Source of the DNA: Sipunculus nudus
Taxonomy: Eukaryota > Annelida > Sipuncula > Golfingiida > Sipunculidae
Assembly (NCBI GenBank): GCA_026874595.1
Contig: CM049316.1
Location: 78,833,676 to 78,897,675 of the forward strand
DNA length: 64,000 nucleotides
Direction: 5' to 3'
Part shown: in pieces, positions 1-12,800 of the stretch
How positions within the stretch are numbered: position 1 is the first letter of the stretch
How the letters are laid out: every line of letters begins with the position of its first letter
Program-made: the position numbers and the translations under genes
Notes under the pieces: generated by a model
Seen by the model: only the letters and a program-made list of their open reading frames with translations
The model's database searches: none
Told to the model about the DNA's origin: nothing

Positions 1-292
1 GCAGCCTAGTGCTCCTTGCCTCCATCTTCATATTGCGTTCAATCGTATCTTGCGACGATCTGGAAGTTGGAAACACGTCTAAAGAAGCCGCGCCGGGATC
101 CTGCATATTCGCGATCAAAACCTGTTGCATTCGTTTCATATCTTTCGATAAAGCCGTACATTCCCCGACTATCTGCCAAAGCCTACCGATTATCAGCGCC
201 AACCAATCGATAGGTATCAACACTTTGGTCTCGCTACTGGCGACGGGTACAGAACTGTCTCGCGTGGCTTGGTTACTTTCCGAGCCGCTCAT
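1..292 (-). CDS. Unknown protein, N-terminal 97 codons (runs off the window)
   Basis: An open frame starts at the ATG on the minus strand at 290-292 and stays open for 97 codons to the left edge without a stop, so only the N-terminus is seen. The product begins MSGSESNQATRDSS, a polar leader, followed by a hydrophobic/amphipathic stretch near residues 26-45 (IPIDWLALIIGRLWQIVG) and a helical, charged segment. No domain is recognised. It is divergent from the gene at 505, and the 212-bp gap between them holds a perfect dyad, consistent with a shared promoter region. The opposite-strand frames here lack a convincing start and look like shadows. Real gene likely; function unknown. Confidence 0.5.
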   Translation of the reverse strand, partial: MSGSESNQATRDSSVPVASSETKVLIPIDWLALIIGRLWQIVGECTALSKDMKRMQQVLIANMQDPGAASLDVFPTSRSSQDTIERNMKMEARSTRL

Positions 293-388
293 GGTGCCGT
301 GATGTGTAGAATGTGCGCTCGTGTCTGATGTGAATGCCTATGTGGTTCGGTATTTATTGGTGTTTCCCGGCGGTCACATGTCCTGGCG

Positions 389-417
389 CTATTTGTGATG
401 ACGGGTGTCACAAATAG
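389..417. promoter_or_regulatory. Perfect 10-bp dyad in a divergent promoter gap
   Basis: CTATTTGTGA at 389-398 is exactly inverted as TCACAAATAG at 408-417 with a 9-nt spacer. It lies between the divergent starts at 292 (minus) and 505 (plus). A protein-binding dyad is the simplest reading; a cruciform or origin element is possible but unsupported. A weak TATA-like TTTTATA lies at 473-479, ahead of the 505 gene. Confidence 0.45.
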
Positions 418-504
418 TGCAGATAACGTCTGACTGGACGAACTACTCAACAGTAACAAAAAAACGGTTCGGTTTTATAGTGTCACTAACAGGAAACAGC
501 TGCG

Positions 505-2664
505 ATGTCCTCTGCCGGGGACAGGCTGGACCTCACATGTGAAAACAAGTGTATAGACAAACATGATCTATACGGATACCTGTCACCCGTGCGCACCATG
601 CCCGGTGGCAGCCAGGGGTATGGCCCGGGTATACATCAAAACTGTTTCGTTGTGGGACTTCCTTTGCTCACAGGAGATACATCCCCTGCTATGATGTTGT
701 CGGCCTGCGACGGCGTTAGCCCCGTGGAGTACACACGCCTTTCCCGGTGGAACGTCCACGGAAGGGACGGGGAACTGAACATTTCTGGTAACTACATCAC
801 ATGCTCTACAGGTGTCGGGATGGAGTCTGGTCGGGTTACGTCGAACGAGCACCAGGTAAAAACCATGAGAAACAGCGGCCCTTTCACCCTCTCTGTGAAC
901 GATCTGGTCTGTCTGGTGCCGATATACCCTTTGCTGACACCGAACGACAGGCACTCACACAAGGACGAGATACCCCCGAATGACCCCGCCAACCCATACG
1001 GACCCCCTGTTAGCATTGCCAAGGCGACCGCGCATGGCCTGACGTTTCCGGCCACCGTACCTATCTTTAAGATGCCTGAGGTGTTCACCGGTGTGCTGAC
1101 GGGTTTAGTGTGTAAAGTCATGCGGAACGTGGATAAGATGAAGTACGCAAAAGCAGCCAGCTCAAACACGCGCTTGACCATGGAAGAGGAGTTGGGGGAA
1201 CACCCATTCAGTCGGACGCTGGAGCCGACCTTGCTCCTGCATCTGTCAAGACTGTTGAAGCATTACGGTTGGCTGCAGTTCTATGCCTTCTGTGACGCAG
1301 CTGTACGAGATCTCAATCTACCTGATCATGCTGCTTTGTCAGCACCTGGCATGCCACAAAGGGGTTTGATGAAAGAATCCACAGCTCTGAAGAATACACT
1401 TAAGACGCTTTCTGCCAATTCAAATCTAAAAGAGAGTGAAAAAGCAACCAACACTCTTGCTTTGCGGGCAGGTTTGAAAGCCGTTTGGACATCAATATGC
1501 AGCTTGGCACATGCCTATAACCCCCCAGTATATGGCAGGGTTGTACAGAGCAGGGCGTCCTCTATGACAGGTCACGCCATTACCCCACATAGTTTTTTTG
1601 ACTGCTTCGTGACTGGTACAAATGAACTACCTAGCGTTATACCACAAACAACGCTTCATAACCAGCTCGAACCATATGGCGCCGGGACGCACGGGGCTTT
1701 GCCGGCTGGTTTTTTCTATAAGTTTGATACCACGTCACAAGGTACCACTTTCCGACCCCTTATTTTAGACGAAACAAACCCTAGTGATTTCTCGACGTAT
1801 GCCACTGCTTGGCAGCAGTGCAGGGAAACGCGAATGAAAGCGAAAGCTAACGTGCGCCAACGTGACGTGTGCATAGTGGAGCTAGTCAACAACGGCCCGG
1901 ATGACATCAACACCCACATGGGTGCCTACTTGTGCGTGCAACCTCCTGTAATAATGCCGGAGTCGGGGTTTGGGGAAGATCTGCCTTACGACGATGACCC
2001 GAAACCGGGGGTGCTACGGCGGTGGGATCGGCTCGAGGCGGAGCATGTCGATGCCATCTGTGCTTACGGGCACTACCAGATATCGCATCACTTCGACAAG
2101 CTGTTCCACCCCCCTTCCAAAGACGAACAGTCGTTCTCCCGCAGGCAACCGTCTCTGGCCAACAGCGTGCGCCTTGTCTGTATTTTGGCGAACCAACTGC
2201 GTATGTGCAACAACGTCTGTGGTTCGGCGCTCAGAAGCCTTGCCGAAGAGTGCTGCCTGGAAGACGGGAACCTGGAATCAAATGTGGCAATCAGTGACCC
2301 GGGTTTTGATGCTCCTAACCTTATTGACGCCCCAGCTAACCAACCGGCAGGCTACGATGAGGATGAAACGGCAGATCCTGTTATACTGCAAAAAACACAG
2401 CTTTACGCATTCAAAGATGTCATGAACCCAGGAGCTGACATGGATGTTTACGAAGACAGGGATTTGTCTTCCCGCATAACATGTGCACAGGCTATGTTAC
2501 ACGAGATCATAAGAACAGCTTCCGCCTTGTACGATGAAATATTCAGCGTAACCCCCGTTGCCGTTGCACTGAGGGCCACCGGTGTGAACCCAAGCAGCAA
2601 CAGGACAGAAGACGGAGCTTTGATCATCCCTCCCGGTGCCACGTTTGAGGCGCGTGTTATCTAA
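505..2664 (+). CDS. Unknown conserved-looking viral protein, 719 aa
   Basis: A single uninterrupted frame runs from ATG at 505 to TAA, followed about 50 bp later by overlapping AATAAA signals. The sequence is globular in composition: no signal peptide, no membrane segment, no long coiled coil. There are scattered cysteines near residues 540-590 (AICAYGHYQ ... CNNVCGSALRSLAEECC) and an acidic stretch near 620-640. I cannot assign it to a family. Its length and lack of targeting signals would suit a capsid, tegument or replication protein. It is not a P-loop protein and shows no polymerase or nuclease motif. Confidence 0.85.
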   Translation: MSSAGDRLDLTCENKCIDKHDLYGYLSPVRTMPGGSQGYGPGIHQNCFVVGLPLLTGDTSPAMMLSACDGVSPVEYTRLSRWNVHGRDGELNISGNYITCSTGVGMESGRVTSNEHQVKTMRNSGPFTLSVNDLVCLVPIYPLLTPNDRHSHKDEIPPNDPANPYGPPVSIAKATAHGLTFPATVPIFKMPEVFTGVLTGLVCKVMRNVDKMKYAKAASSNTRLTMEEELGEHPFSRTLEPTLLLHLSRLLKHYGWLQFYAFCDAAVRDLNLPDHAALSAPGMPQRGLMKESTALKNTLKTLSANSNLKESEKATNTLALRAGLKAVWTSICSLAHAYNPPVYGRVVQSRASSMTGHAITPHSFFDCFVTGTNELPSVIPQTTLHNQLEPYGAGTHGALPAGFFYKFDTTSQGTTFRPLILDETNPSDFSTYATAWQQCRETRMKAKANVRQRDVCIVELVNNGPDDINTHMGAYLCVQPPVIMPESGFGEDLPYDDDPKPGVLRRWDRLEAEHVDAICAYGHYQISHHFDKLFHPPSKDEQSFSRRQPSLANSVRLVCILANQLRMCNNVCGSALRSLAEECCLEDGNLESNVAISDPGFDAPNLIDAPANQPAGYDEDETADPVILQKTQLYAFKDVMNPGADMDVYEDRDLSSRITCAQAMLHEIIRTASALYDEIFSVTPVAVALRATGVNPSSNRTEDGALIIPPGATFEARVI

Positions 2665-2713
2665 ATATTTGGCACGTCGCAATGCCGAAACACAAAAACA
2701 CACATGTTACTTG

Positions 2714-2723
2714 AATAAATAAA
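2714..2723 (+). terminator. Polyadenylation signal of the 505-2664 gene
   Basis: Two overlapping AATAAA hexamers (2714-2719 and 2718-2723) lie about 50 bp after the stop codon. Confidence 0.6.
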
Positions 2724-2907
2724 CACGATACCAACACAATGCATTTTTTTATCATTTGAATTTATTCCACATGCAACATATAGTCGTCGCGTTTTTCATC
2801 GTACATGTGATACCCTGTCCTGAGAATGCTACCCGTATTTGTAATGCACGACGTGAGTGACGTCAGCATAGACTCGGCTTCGTGGTACATCACAACACGC
2901 CGGAAGG

Positions 2908-3768
2908 ATGATGAGTTCCACGTTGAACACGACGCATGGGCCTCCTGGTGAGTTTCAGGGCAGGCGACTTCTGCGTAAGGTTATGTCACACACAACATCA
3001 CATAAACTGACAAGGGACCAAACGGCTGTGCTGGAACACCGGTTTCAGCCTGGGGACCGCATCCATGTTATCGGGGAAGACGGCTGTGGTAAATCCGTAG
3101 CCGTGATGGAGAAGGCCTGGGCGGAACCACGTTTCCGTTTCCTGTGGATTGTAAGGTGCTCTGATACATGGCGGCGTCTCAAGGCCGTCTGTCCGAAGAA
3201 CGTTACCATATTACCATTAGACCAAGTGCTTGACGGGGCCACGGATAACCACCTGCACCACGACCAACGTTTAACCATTAAACGCCTCATACTATCGATG
3301 GTTAACCCGCCCGCGCCAACAAGGCTGGTATTTGAAACATTTATGGCGTTTCTGCTTGATTATGACACCGTCCACGTGTGTAAAGACCACGTTCCCTCAG
3401 CTGACTCTGTATATTGGCAGTACTCCGCATTTACGCCTGATGACATTGTCCGCCTGGCCAATGGTATGTGGCAACACATATACAACTTCATGTGTTCAAA
3501 CGGTGATTACAATGGGTTGACCTGCGCAGACGTCCCTTATTCCGTTCTTCTGAAATTATGTGCCACCCATTTTTTTCATGTAGTCGTCATGGATGATGTT
3601 CATCTGCTTCCCACACGCCACATGTTGCTGTTTCAGCGTTTCCCACAAATACAGATCCTCATCGGAAATTACGAGGCGGGAGGAGTCGTCCAAACGTGGT
3701 GGGCCATGCCCCCTTCAGCGACCACCACTTTCAGTATAACAGATGCTTTGCATAACACGGACGATTAG
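2908..3768 (+). CDS. P-loop NTPase, 286 aa, function unassigned
   Basis: The frame opens with ATG ATG at 2908 and ends in TAG, with AATAAA about 45 bp later. Residues 56-63 read GEDGCGKS, a Walker A loop preceded by a hydrophobic beta strand (IHVI). Residues 225-233 read VVVMDDVHL, a Walker B strand with an Asp-Asp pair, followed by a further strand near 248-253 (IQILIG). The order (P-loop, strand with WIVRCSDTW, DDxH box, sensor-like strand) resembles a superfamily 1-like ATPase core without a second RecA domain. It is too short for a replicative helicase and is not the terminase, whose Walker B lies in the exon at 44934. It may be a packaging or repair ATPase or a decapitated helicase; only the nucleotide-binding fold is well supported. 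Confidence 0.8.
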   Translation: MMSSTLNTTHGPPGEFQGRRLLRKVMSHTTSHKLTRDQTAVLEHRFQPGDRIHVIGEDGCGKSVAVMEKAWAEPRFRFLWIVRCSDTWRRLKAVCPKNVTILPLDQVLDGATDNHLHHDQRLTIKRLILSMVNPPAPTRLVFETFMAFLLDYDTVHVCKDHVPSADSVYWQYSAFTPDDIVRLANGMWQHIYNFMCSNGDYNGLTCADVPYSVLLKLCATHFFHVVVMDDVHLLPTRHMLLFQRFPQIQILIGNYEAGGVVQTWWAMPPSATTTFSITDALHNTDD

Positions 3769-3812
3769 GTAAAAGAGGATGAACCACTGAAACATGCGGC
3801 AGACTATCAGAT

Positions 3813-3882
3813 AATAAATTACTATTTAATGTTTCTGATGATGGTTGTTATCTCATACAGATTAGTTGTTGTTGTTTTTATT
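3813..3882. terminator. Convergent polyadenylation signals
   Basis: AATAAA at 3813-3818 serves the plus-strand NTPase gene and TTTATT at 3877-3882 (AATAAA on the minus strand) serves the tegument gene ending at 3900. The two transcription units meet tail to tail here. Confidence 0.6.
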
Positions 3883-3899
3883 TTGTGTTAATGGTCACC

Positions 3900-6800
3900 T
3901 CATTCTTCGCTCATGTAAAGCCGGATAAGGTCGTACTCGTCGTTCAGATTACGGCCTTTTCGGGGGGGTAATATCGCAAGCGGCTGTGTTTGGCGGATCG
4001 TGTTTAGGGTGTTACATAAAACCGTAAACAGTTCCGAATCTTGAATAGGGCCTTTGGTCTGTGTCTGATGCTTTTGCACACCAGGGGTTGGTACGTGCAT
4101 GTTCCTGTGTTCCACGTGTCGATCAACCGGAATGTCAACCGGAATGAACTCGCGACTTGATCTGGGAGAGCGGGGTGTGGCCGTCATTTCACATGAACCG
4201 AATAAAGTGGACGGTTGACCCTCCCGCTGGTAGGAACGGCTTGGCTGGTCTTCGTAGACGAATTGAACGAGTTTTCTCCGTGTATCCTCACTTTTAACAT
4301 TTTTGCGATGGTCTTCACGTGCACCTGTTGCATCCTTCACGTATGAGGTGTCCCGGGCATCAGACGTGTGGATGCTTATCCCCAATAACGTATCGGATTC
4401 CTGTGATTGTGTAACATCTGATTTTGTAGAAACGTTTGCGTAAGGAGCTCTGTACTGTGGCTCAGTAACACCTGTTTCTGTAGGTACTTTTGTTTTAGGG
4501 GCTCCATATTGTGGCGCAATCACTTTTGATTCTGTAGAGACCTTTGTGTATGGAGATATGTGTTGTAGCGCAGTTTGGACGGGATCGGTCAACATGGATA
4601 CATGTATGGTTGGTTTGGCGGGTATATTTGTTCTGTTAGGAATGATGTTGTCGTGGGATTGTGTATCTTTTAGACGCAACCCTTTTTCACGCCGTCTGGT
4701 ATTTGGGTGTTTAGATTTATGAATTAACGGACGGTTTGGCTGTGAATGGCTCTTCAATCGTTGCCTGTCACCCGTCTCATATGTATCCGATGATACATTC
4801 TGTGTTTCCGCAGTACCTGATAGAGTGCGAATGTCTCCTATACTCATGTTAGCAAATGACTCTGTTATTTCCCTAGATATGCCTGCCCTTTGTTGTGCAT
4901 ATGGACCGGAGCCCATCTTACCATGTATTGTTACGTCATCACACAATTCGTAACTACGATGTTGTTTCCTGTGAGGCAGGTGTTCTTGTACGTCATCGTC
5001 TGACTTTGATTGTATATTTGCGCATGATATATCACTTGCGGTTTGTGAGACAGGTAACGGAGATATATCACGCGAGTTGCTATTCAGCAACTCCTCCGTC
5101 TGTTGTATCTCGTGAAACAGAGACACGCCGTCATCTTCTGACCCTGTGTGTCCCTGTGTCATATGGTGTTGCTGTACATTTAGATTTTGTAGTTCTGTAT
5201 CTGAGAGTTCGTCGACACGAAACTGTGTTTCATTGTCGTTGGGCCTTGCAACTTCTTCGTTTGTGTACATCTGCAACGGGAATTCTGGGTGCTGGTCCGA
5301 CGAAACACACTCCAGGTGACCGCGATCACACCAAGGGATGAGTCCCGCGTCATCGCTCGCCTTTGTTGTGCGGACTCTGTAAACCCTTCGAAACCAACCC
5401 CGTTCAACTTCAACGGGACCGCATATCCTTTCGCCATACGTAAACGACAGTTGGTTTACTTTCTCGTTGTGTTCGTTTGCCACAGCGTACCCCGTCGGCA
5501 GGAACCGCTCACCACCGTCCGTGTTGAGACCGTCTGTAAGTATCTGCACGCTTATTATAGGAATGAACGTCGAACCCCTCAAACCATCCAGGTACTTGTT
5601 GACTGGGACGTGAGTGCTGCTAGACGCGGACGACCTCGGAAGTGCAGCAAACAAGGGCAGGGCGCTTTGGTCGAAAGAGAAGAAGTACCGGAGTATATCT
5701 GTTGGGCAGGTGTCCGCCGTGAGAGGGGCAGGGTAAGCAGAAGCCGGATCGATGATGCTATCCACGTTTGGGTTGTACGTGGAATTGGTCCATTCGCGAT
5801 GAAAAGGTATTTTGCTGCCGGCCACGGTGTCGTAACACGTGGCCAATGGTATACCCGTGACGAGCGAAAAGAGGATGACGTCAAATCGGCACCAACCTTG
5901 TGCCTTGCTTTTCGTACCCGAGCATTGCCACGATACATCAAACGCTCGCACGTTGGAGCCATCCTGTACGTATTCTTCCGGCTTGTCCAACCCGTACACG
6001 TGTTGAAGGACACTCCGCTGCATATCTGCTGCTTCATGCATTGCTACCTCTCTTTCTTCGAATTGAAAACCATTGTTTTCATTTCCACATCTCGTTGGCA
6101 AGTGCGTGTATTCTTCCAAGATGTGGTCCCAAACTGACCCGACACCGTGGCCGTGTTGTGCCCACAGTGTTTCCAAGACTTCTGAGTCGATCATACGTCC
6201 GGCTGTCACTGCATAAGCCATAAAGCCTCTTAGCGTTTCGGCAACACGCAAGCACAAACGGTCGTCCCATCGTGGCTGATTGTTTGTTGACCATCGCGTC
6301 GGTATATCCTTGCTCAGAATGTAGTGGTGGAGGCCTGTTTTACCGAGCAAGGCTTTCAGGCCCCAGTGCACATTGGAGCCGCAAAACGCGAAGACAGCTG
6401 CCGTACATGTTGCCAACCAGAAAAGGTGTGAGGTCCGTCCCGTGTCCGAAATGATGCTGTCCGTCATCCTGACCCATTGAAAGAGATCTTTGTCTTTCAA
6501 ATTGTAGACGGGTCTCCCACACACGTTAAAAAAGGTCGGCAATTCGCCCCAGGGCCCGACGTCTTGCTCACCGTTTATTGCCCTGGCGGAATTCACTTTT
6601 TTCATGGCCAGACAGAACCTGATCCCGTACACCCACAGGCAGTGCCATGTCTCCTGGGCTTTTTGTGAGCTGATCCACCATCCCTTGACGCCATCTGACC
6701 GCGTCTCAACACCTGTCTGACGTCCATGCTCAGCCTTCAATGCTTCCAATGTTTGTCGCGTGATAAACGGATATACGCATTCGAGTACCCTGAACACGTG

Positions 6801-9800
6801 CCGCGCGACCTTGTATAAACCAGATGTGTTACTGGTGCCATCGTTCGGAATTAGGTCCGTGACGGAAACAGTTTGTTTTGTCGTAATACGATCCAGGGGT
6901 TCACGACTGAACGGCAAGGCGGCTTCCACTGTGATGTGTTCTGACGAACTGTCCTGTCGTCCGGCGGCTTGCGCTAACCCTGTCGTGCAACAAAATATTG
7001 TGTCCATGTCACATTGCGGCACTGTGTAACAGTCGTTTTCGTTTGTACATGTGAACAACCAGTTCCCTTCGTAACGCGCACCCTCTCTAGTACTCAAAGC
7101 GATATCGTGTTCTCCGCGTGCCTTGAAAAACTGTTGAAATATAGTACATTGCGTTTGGAAAGTACTTGGGTCATTCAGAAACATAACAGTGTCTTCTGAC
7201 AATAATGGACGCACTACGGACATGTGGTCTGCTGCGGCGTCTAATTCGTTGTGGCCATCAGACTGTTCTCGGATATGCATCCACGCAGAGACGGGTCCGA
7301 TAATTTCGTAAAGGCTAGAACACGTATTTGGCTCGGGTTTCCGCATTAGTCGCGTGAAACCTAAACTTGTGGAATTTGCCACAACAGCAACCAAAGGAAC
7401 ACCGGGCGGTTTGGTTGCGTACACGTCGTCAATGTGAGCAAAGCTGTAATGTGAACGTGGGTTGTCAACGTTGCCGTGCGTGACCTCCTGCATGCACACA
7501 TGCAAGCTCAAATGTGCCTGCACTAACACACGTTCCTGTAACGGGGAGGGTTGAGTTCGCAGCACAACGTGCACCATGTGGTTTAAACACTCTTCTGGTA
7601 ACCAACCGCCCGGGTCAGATGGGTACGTGTAACCTGACACACAAACGTCCATTATCACACGCGTTGAATTCCACGTTTCGTAACCTACCGTGATATTGTT
7701 TTTCTTTAACACTGTGAGCATTCGGGCTTGTTGATCCATTTGACAGTTTACTCTTGCCAACCAGGCGGAACAGAGTTGCCTTAATGCGTCAGGGAAGGGA
7801 TGGAGCATTATACCTGTTCCAGACTGGTATGAGATAACTTGTTTGAACAGGAGGTCGCATTCCGCCCGGCTATCGTATTCTACACAAGAGCCCCAATTGT
7901 TCTCTTTCTGGCTCTTTTTATAAATGTTATGTGTTTTTTCTTGGTGCAACTGCCTGACATCCTTTTGGGAAAGCGTACATTTGTACACCTTAGGGATGTT
8001 ATCCAGCCAGACGCGCACGCGTTTCAGGTTTTCTTTGTCGTCTGTGTCGTCATGTGACACGTGCCGAACAAACGCGGTCATCAAACGTTCTCTGACGACC
8101 ATACCGTCACACCACCACGATTCTTCACACTCTCGTCTTTCGTCTGGTGTGTCAAGATGCGTCGCCCTTTGTATCAATTCCAAAAACGCTTGGTATGCAT
8201 CGATCCTCGTTTTACACGTGTTATATACCTCGTTTAACACTTGCAGACTGACGTTTTCGGTTATGTTGATACGAATATCTGTGGTTGATGGCCATGTGTG
8301 TTGCAACCTGCTGAAAGCATCTTCCGTTTCCATCATCATACGGGATAGTTCTTCCCTTTTGTTTTGCACATCCGCCTTATACGAACCTACAGTTCCGTAG
8401 GGGATGGAATCATGTTGTAAAAGGTTGCGCAGGTTTTGTTCCGTATATTCCATAATTGCCACTGACATCTGCACAGCTTGTTGAACAGAACGTCTACATT
8501 CGGTGAGACGCCCCTCTACGTGTGTATAGTCGTGCAGCTGTTGCTGCTGCATGTCAAACAGACTGAAGACCATAAGGCTTGCTAAACATCCGAGAGTGTG
8601 ATGCACCGATAACGCGTTCGCGTGATACGTCATCTGTTCAGTATGTAAGGAGATGAGGTCGAGATGTAGTTTGTCGGCGAGTATCAACATTCGCTGCGTG
8701 ACATCTTCCTCTATATCCGCAACTAACTGTTCTACGACACAAGACATGATGTCTGGTACGCTGCGCATGTTGCCTGTTTGAGAATGCGACATTTCCTCTG
8801 TGTATTTCTTCCCCATTAGCGCACGAGTGTCGTCCATATACCTGTTGCATATGTGTTCGTACCACTTACAGGATGTTAAAATGCATTGTATGATCAACTT
8901 GCCATGTTCACAGTGTCTTTCAACTGTTCGGATACATTTATCGATAAGCGTCTTTATGCCATTACGCAAACCGTCAGTATCCGGATTCCTGTTTTGCTCA
9001 TTTACTTTACGTTGCAGGAATTCTTTGCATGCTGACACGTTGTTTTCTATCAGCGTGGTCCGCCGATCATGTTCTTTGTCAACAGCTCGTTTTGTCAGTT
9101 GTATAATTTGTTGTTGTGTGTTTGCTGATTCGTGCATGAAATTCCTCGTGCCATAACAGGTATGCAGGTGAGTTGACACTTGCGTTTCTGTATGTATCTT
9201 TGCCTGCAACCAATCCAAGAACAACTGGCTGCTTTTATCGTCCAGCTGCTTAATCCATGCGTCGAGTATATATTGCGGTATATAGGTGCTTACTTCATTT
9301 TGCAGACGTTGCAGGGAATCCTGAATGGCAGACTGTGTCCTATTCCACGAAGGATACACAGTTTGAATGAGCCACGTATGAGCGTATCGGAAACTGTATA
9401 TTATGGTCATAGCGTCCTGTAAGATGTCCTGTAGTTCACCTGTATGTCGTATGATGTTATGCAGGTTAACGGAAATACCTTTTCCCGCCACTGTCACATC
9501 GTCACAGGGCTGCCCTTGGAATAAAGCCGATTCTGCAACGATCAACTGGTGCCCGCTTGATATGTCGTTCCGGATTCGGTCTACAATAGCATGCACACTC
9601 TGTTTAAAATTATCCGCGTACTTAAGGGCCGTTTGATAGCTGGATCCAGTGATTTGCAACGCTAACGTTTGAAATGCTGTGAGGGTTCCTGCCACAAGAT
9701 CGTACACGTACTGGTATTCCTGCGACTGCAGGCTCCAGGAAACGGTGGAGAGCGAAGACTGTACGCGCTCACCCATGCGAGCAGCTTTATCTAGCCATTC

Positions 9801-12800
9801 GCGCAAGTCGGGCACATCTTCAGTCGGGTCCAACCTGCTGTCAGCTGGTATTTCAGAACGTAGTATCTTTTCACCCTGTTCGAACGCCCACCTGCGAATG
9901 GACTGCGCGAGGTTTTTGGTACTGCCTAATGTGGCATCAACTGATTTGTTCAGAAGTCCCACCAGACCGTCGAACCATTTTACATCGTCAGGCTTCAGCT
10001 GCTTCAGAAGTGTCATGACGTTGTTACCTGTACCACCTGTTGTAAACATCCCATCCGTGCCGCCCCAGTGAGCATTCTCCTGGAGCAGTTGGTAGCATCG
10101 GTTCAGTAGTTCGCGTACATTACATGTACGGTGCGCTATGCATTGGTAGTGTACGTGCTCGTCTGTCAAGTGGTAATTCACCAGGATGTCCTGCATTTCC
10201 TGTATGGCATCTTTCAGTATATCCTTTATCACACCCTCTAGCTGCTTACGCAGGTGTGAAATGTAGCGTTGTTTCAACATCTTTTCCGCCTTGCCCACCC
10301 GTTCCTGCTTGTTTACGCTATCTGGCTCCTTGGCTATTTCTTGTTTCAACATGTTCAGTTCATTTTGTATATGTCGTAAACTGTACAATGCATAACTAAC
10401 GCTTTGAAAACTGTTGTCCACGTTTGTGGTAGCTTCCTGTGCAGCTGTTTCCACATATTTGAGTTTCGTTTCGAACATATCTGCCATACAACTGCGCTTG
10501 GTGTGCTCCATGTCGTGCATTTCCATCATGTTGTGAAGGCGGTCGAGGTTAGCCGTCACAGATGTCCAAGCTGGCGTTTGTGGATACAGGTTCTCGACAC
10601 TTTGCTTTAGTCGATCGGTGATCATGTGGCTAATTGCATTCCCGGCACTTTCTATTCCGCTGATGACGACATGGCCGGCTTCCAGTTCCTGCCTGTACGT
10701 GGTTCGGGTTCCCGTCCTCGCGGCAACTATGTCGACAAGACGGTACAGGCGTTTAGCTAAAGGAATGTCACTCGTCCCAAGCTGTTTAACGCCAAGCTGT
10801 GTGCCAAACCTGACCTGATCCTGCAGCCGCGTGGGACATTCCAGGACACGCGCCAGGTGTCGGAAGAGCGAATCCAGCATCCGGGTAACCTCATCTGTTG
10901 GCCCACATCTGTTCACGTGTTGTAGTATGGTGTCGGGCAGATTTGCTTTTTCAGATAAACCGGTGGTCAGCAATTTATTATAAGCCTCGGTAACATGGTC
11001 TGCAGGTTCGCCGTGATCGGACCCGGTGTGTTTGTTATCCATGTCGGTTTTTTGTCTTAGGTGTTCCGCACGCACATTCAGCAGCTGAATCTGGTGTATG
11101 GCTGCATTGATGCTTTTGTCCGCTGCATGCAGTTTTTTCGCGAAACCACCGTCTCCTTTGTTCCAATGGGTACCCGCCGCTGCTTTTGCTGCCGTCAGGG
11201 CGTTTAGCGTGTCATTCAGTCGTTTTTGTGAGTCGCGCAGTTGGTTGTTCGCTTGGTCCAGTCCGGTTTGGTCCCACGTGGTAATGAGATGATGCATGCC
11301 GTCCTTAGAAAAACTTTCGATATCCTCTGAACTGGCCTGTATGGCAGACGCCGAACCTCGTACGGTTTCCGTGCAATCTCGCACGGTCTGATCCGTCCAC
11401 TCGTTGAAAACCTGAATGATGCAATGGAGCAATACGTTGCTGGTCCTCTTCGGGGTGGTTTCTCTCCAAGCCCGTTCTGTGAGAAATTGAATGCGGCTGG
11501 CGTTGTCTGTGTCACGCGCGCACTGCTCTGCCCGAAGGTTTTGATAGATTTCAAGCAAAGTTTCGGCTTCTTTACGTTTCCGTTGATATTGCTGTTTCTT
11601 GTCTGAGTTGTCCGAGCACATGTGTTCAAGCAATCCGAAAACGGCCGGGACATCATCCGCGATACAACGTGGAGCATCCTGTGAGGCACCGTCGTCTAGT
11701 CCGCTTGTGTACACGTGTGCCAACCGCTCAACGTCTTCTGTCAAACGGTCTGTCCAATGTGAACAGTGCAAGCAGAGATCCGTAACCTCTTCTTTAGTGA
11801 GCGGATAGATCGTGTCCATGTATTGTGCCAGGTTGCTTGTCACGTCTGTGAGAGTGCCACTTGCAGTGAGATCTCTGACGATTTCCTCGCGCCTCTGGCG
11901 TTTTTCTTTAGCTTCCAGTTCTTTTCTTTTAGTCTGCATGACCCTCTTGGCCTCCTCTATCTGTGTGCGTGTGATTGGTTCGGTTTTTTTAAAACGGATC
12001 TGCTCCTTCTCCTTATTTCCCCAAAAAGTAGTGTCCTTGCTGGCGACCAGCGTTCCGTCTACCACGCAGTTACCGCGTCTGAGTTTGTCCAAGGTGCTGT
12101 TGTGTATATCGAGTACTCCCACTTGCTGATCGAGTTCCTTCTTGTACATATCGATATCACGTGTATTTTCAAATTGAAACGTCTTGCATGCCTGGATCCA
12201 TGCACGTGTCTTTTCCGTTGAGGTGTTGTATTGTTCAGTGGCGACCAGCACTTCTTTCAACCATGCCGTTTCTGCTGCAGCCGTTTCTGCCGCAGCAGTT
12301 TGCGCCGCGTGTGTTCTGGCTATCAATTCGTCATCACCTGTGCCCCGAACGGTAGAGGACTGCCCAGGACTGCTTGCGGTTTGTGCCTGTACATGCTCGG
12401 CTGTTTTCCAGCCTTGCAACTTTCCTATGAGCGCGTTTGCCTTATCGTTCTTTGCATTCAGTAACTGTAGTATCTTCTTCAAGCCGTCCGAACGACATCC
12501 TTTTACGTCGAACGGCTGGTCCTGATTCCCACCTAACTTTTGAAGCCATGCTGCGGCTTTATCCTCACACCACGAAAGTGATTTCTTCACCTGGCTCACC
12601 TTTTCAATGTGTTCTTCCAGGAGAGTGACATTCTTACGGTTGCTTTCGTCCGACGTGTACGACGCGTCTACGTTTCTGAACATCTCATCTACTCGACTTA
12701 CGTGTTCATTTATCTGCTTTTCCAATTCCTCGCTTTCGGCGTTCCACACGTTTTTGAAACAGCAGCGCAACCCTTTCAGAATAGGTTTGGTGCCGGGCTG

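Noticed and set aside
2908-3768. P-loop ORF as terminase exon 1
   Set aside because: It has its own Walker B and polyadenylation signal and lies 41 kb from the terminase exon.
5289-6137. 282-codon plus-strand ORF inside the giant tegument gene
   Set aside because: Antisense shadow of a strongly coding frame; biased composition and no domain.
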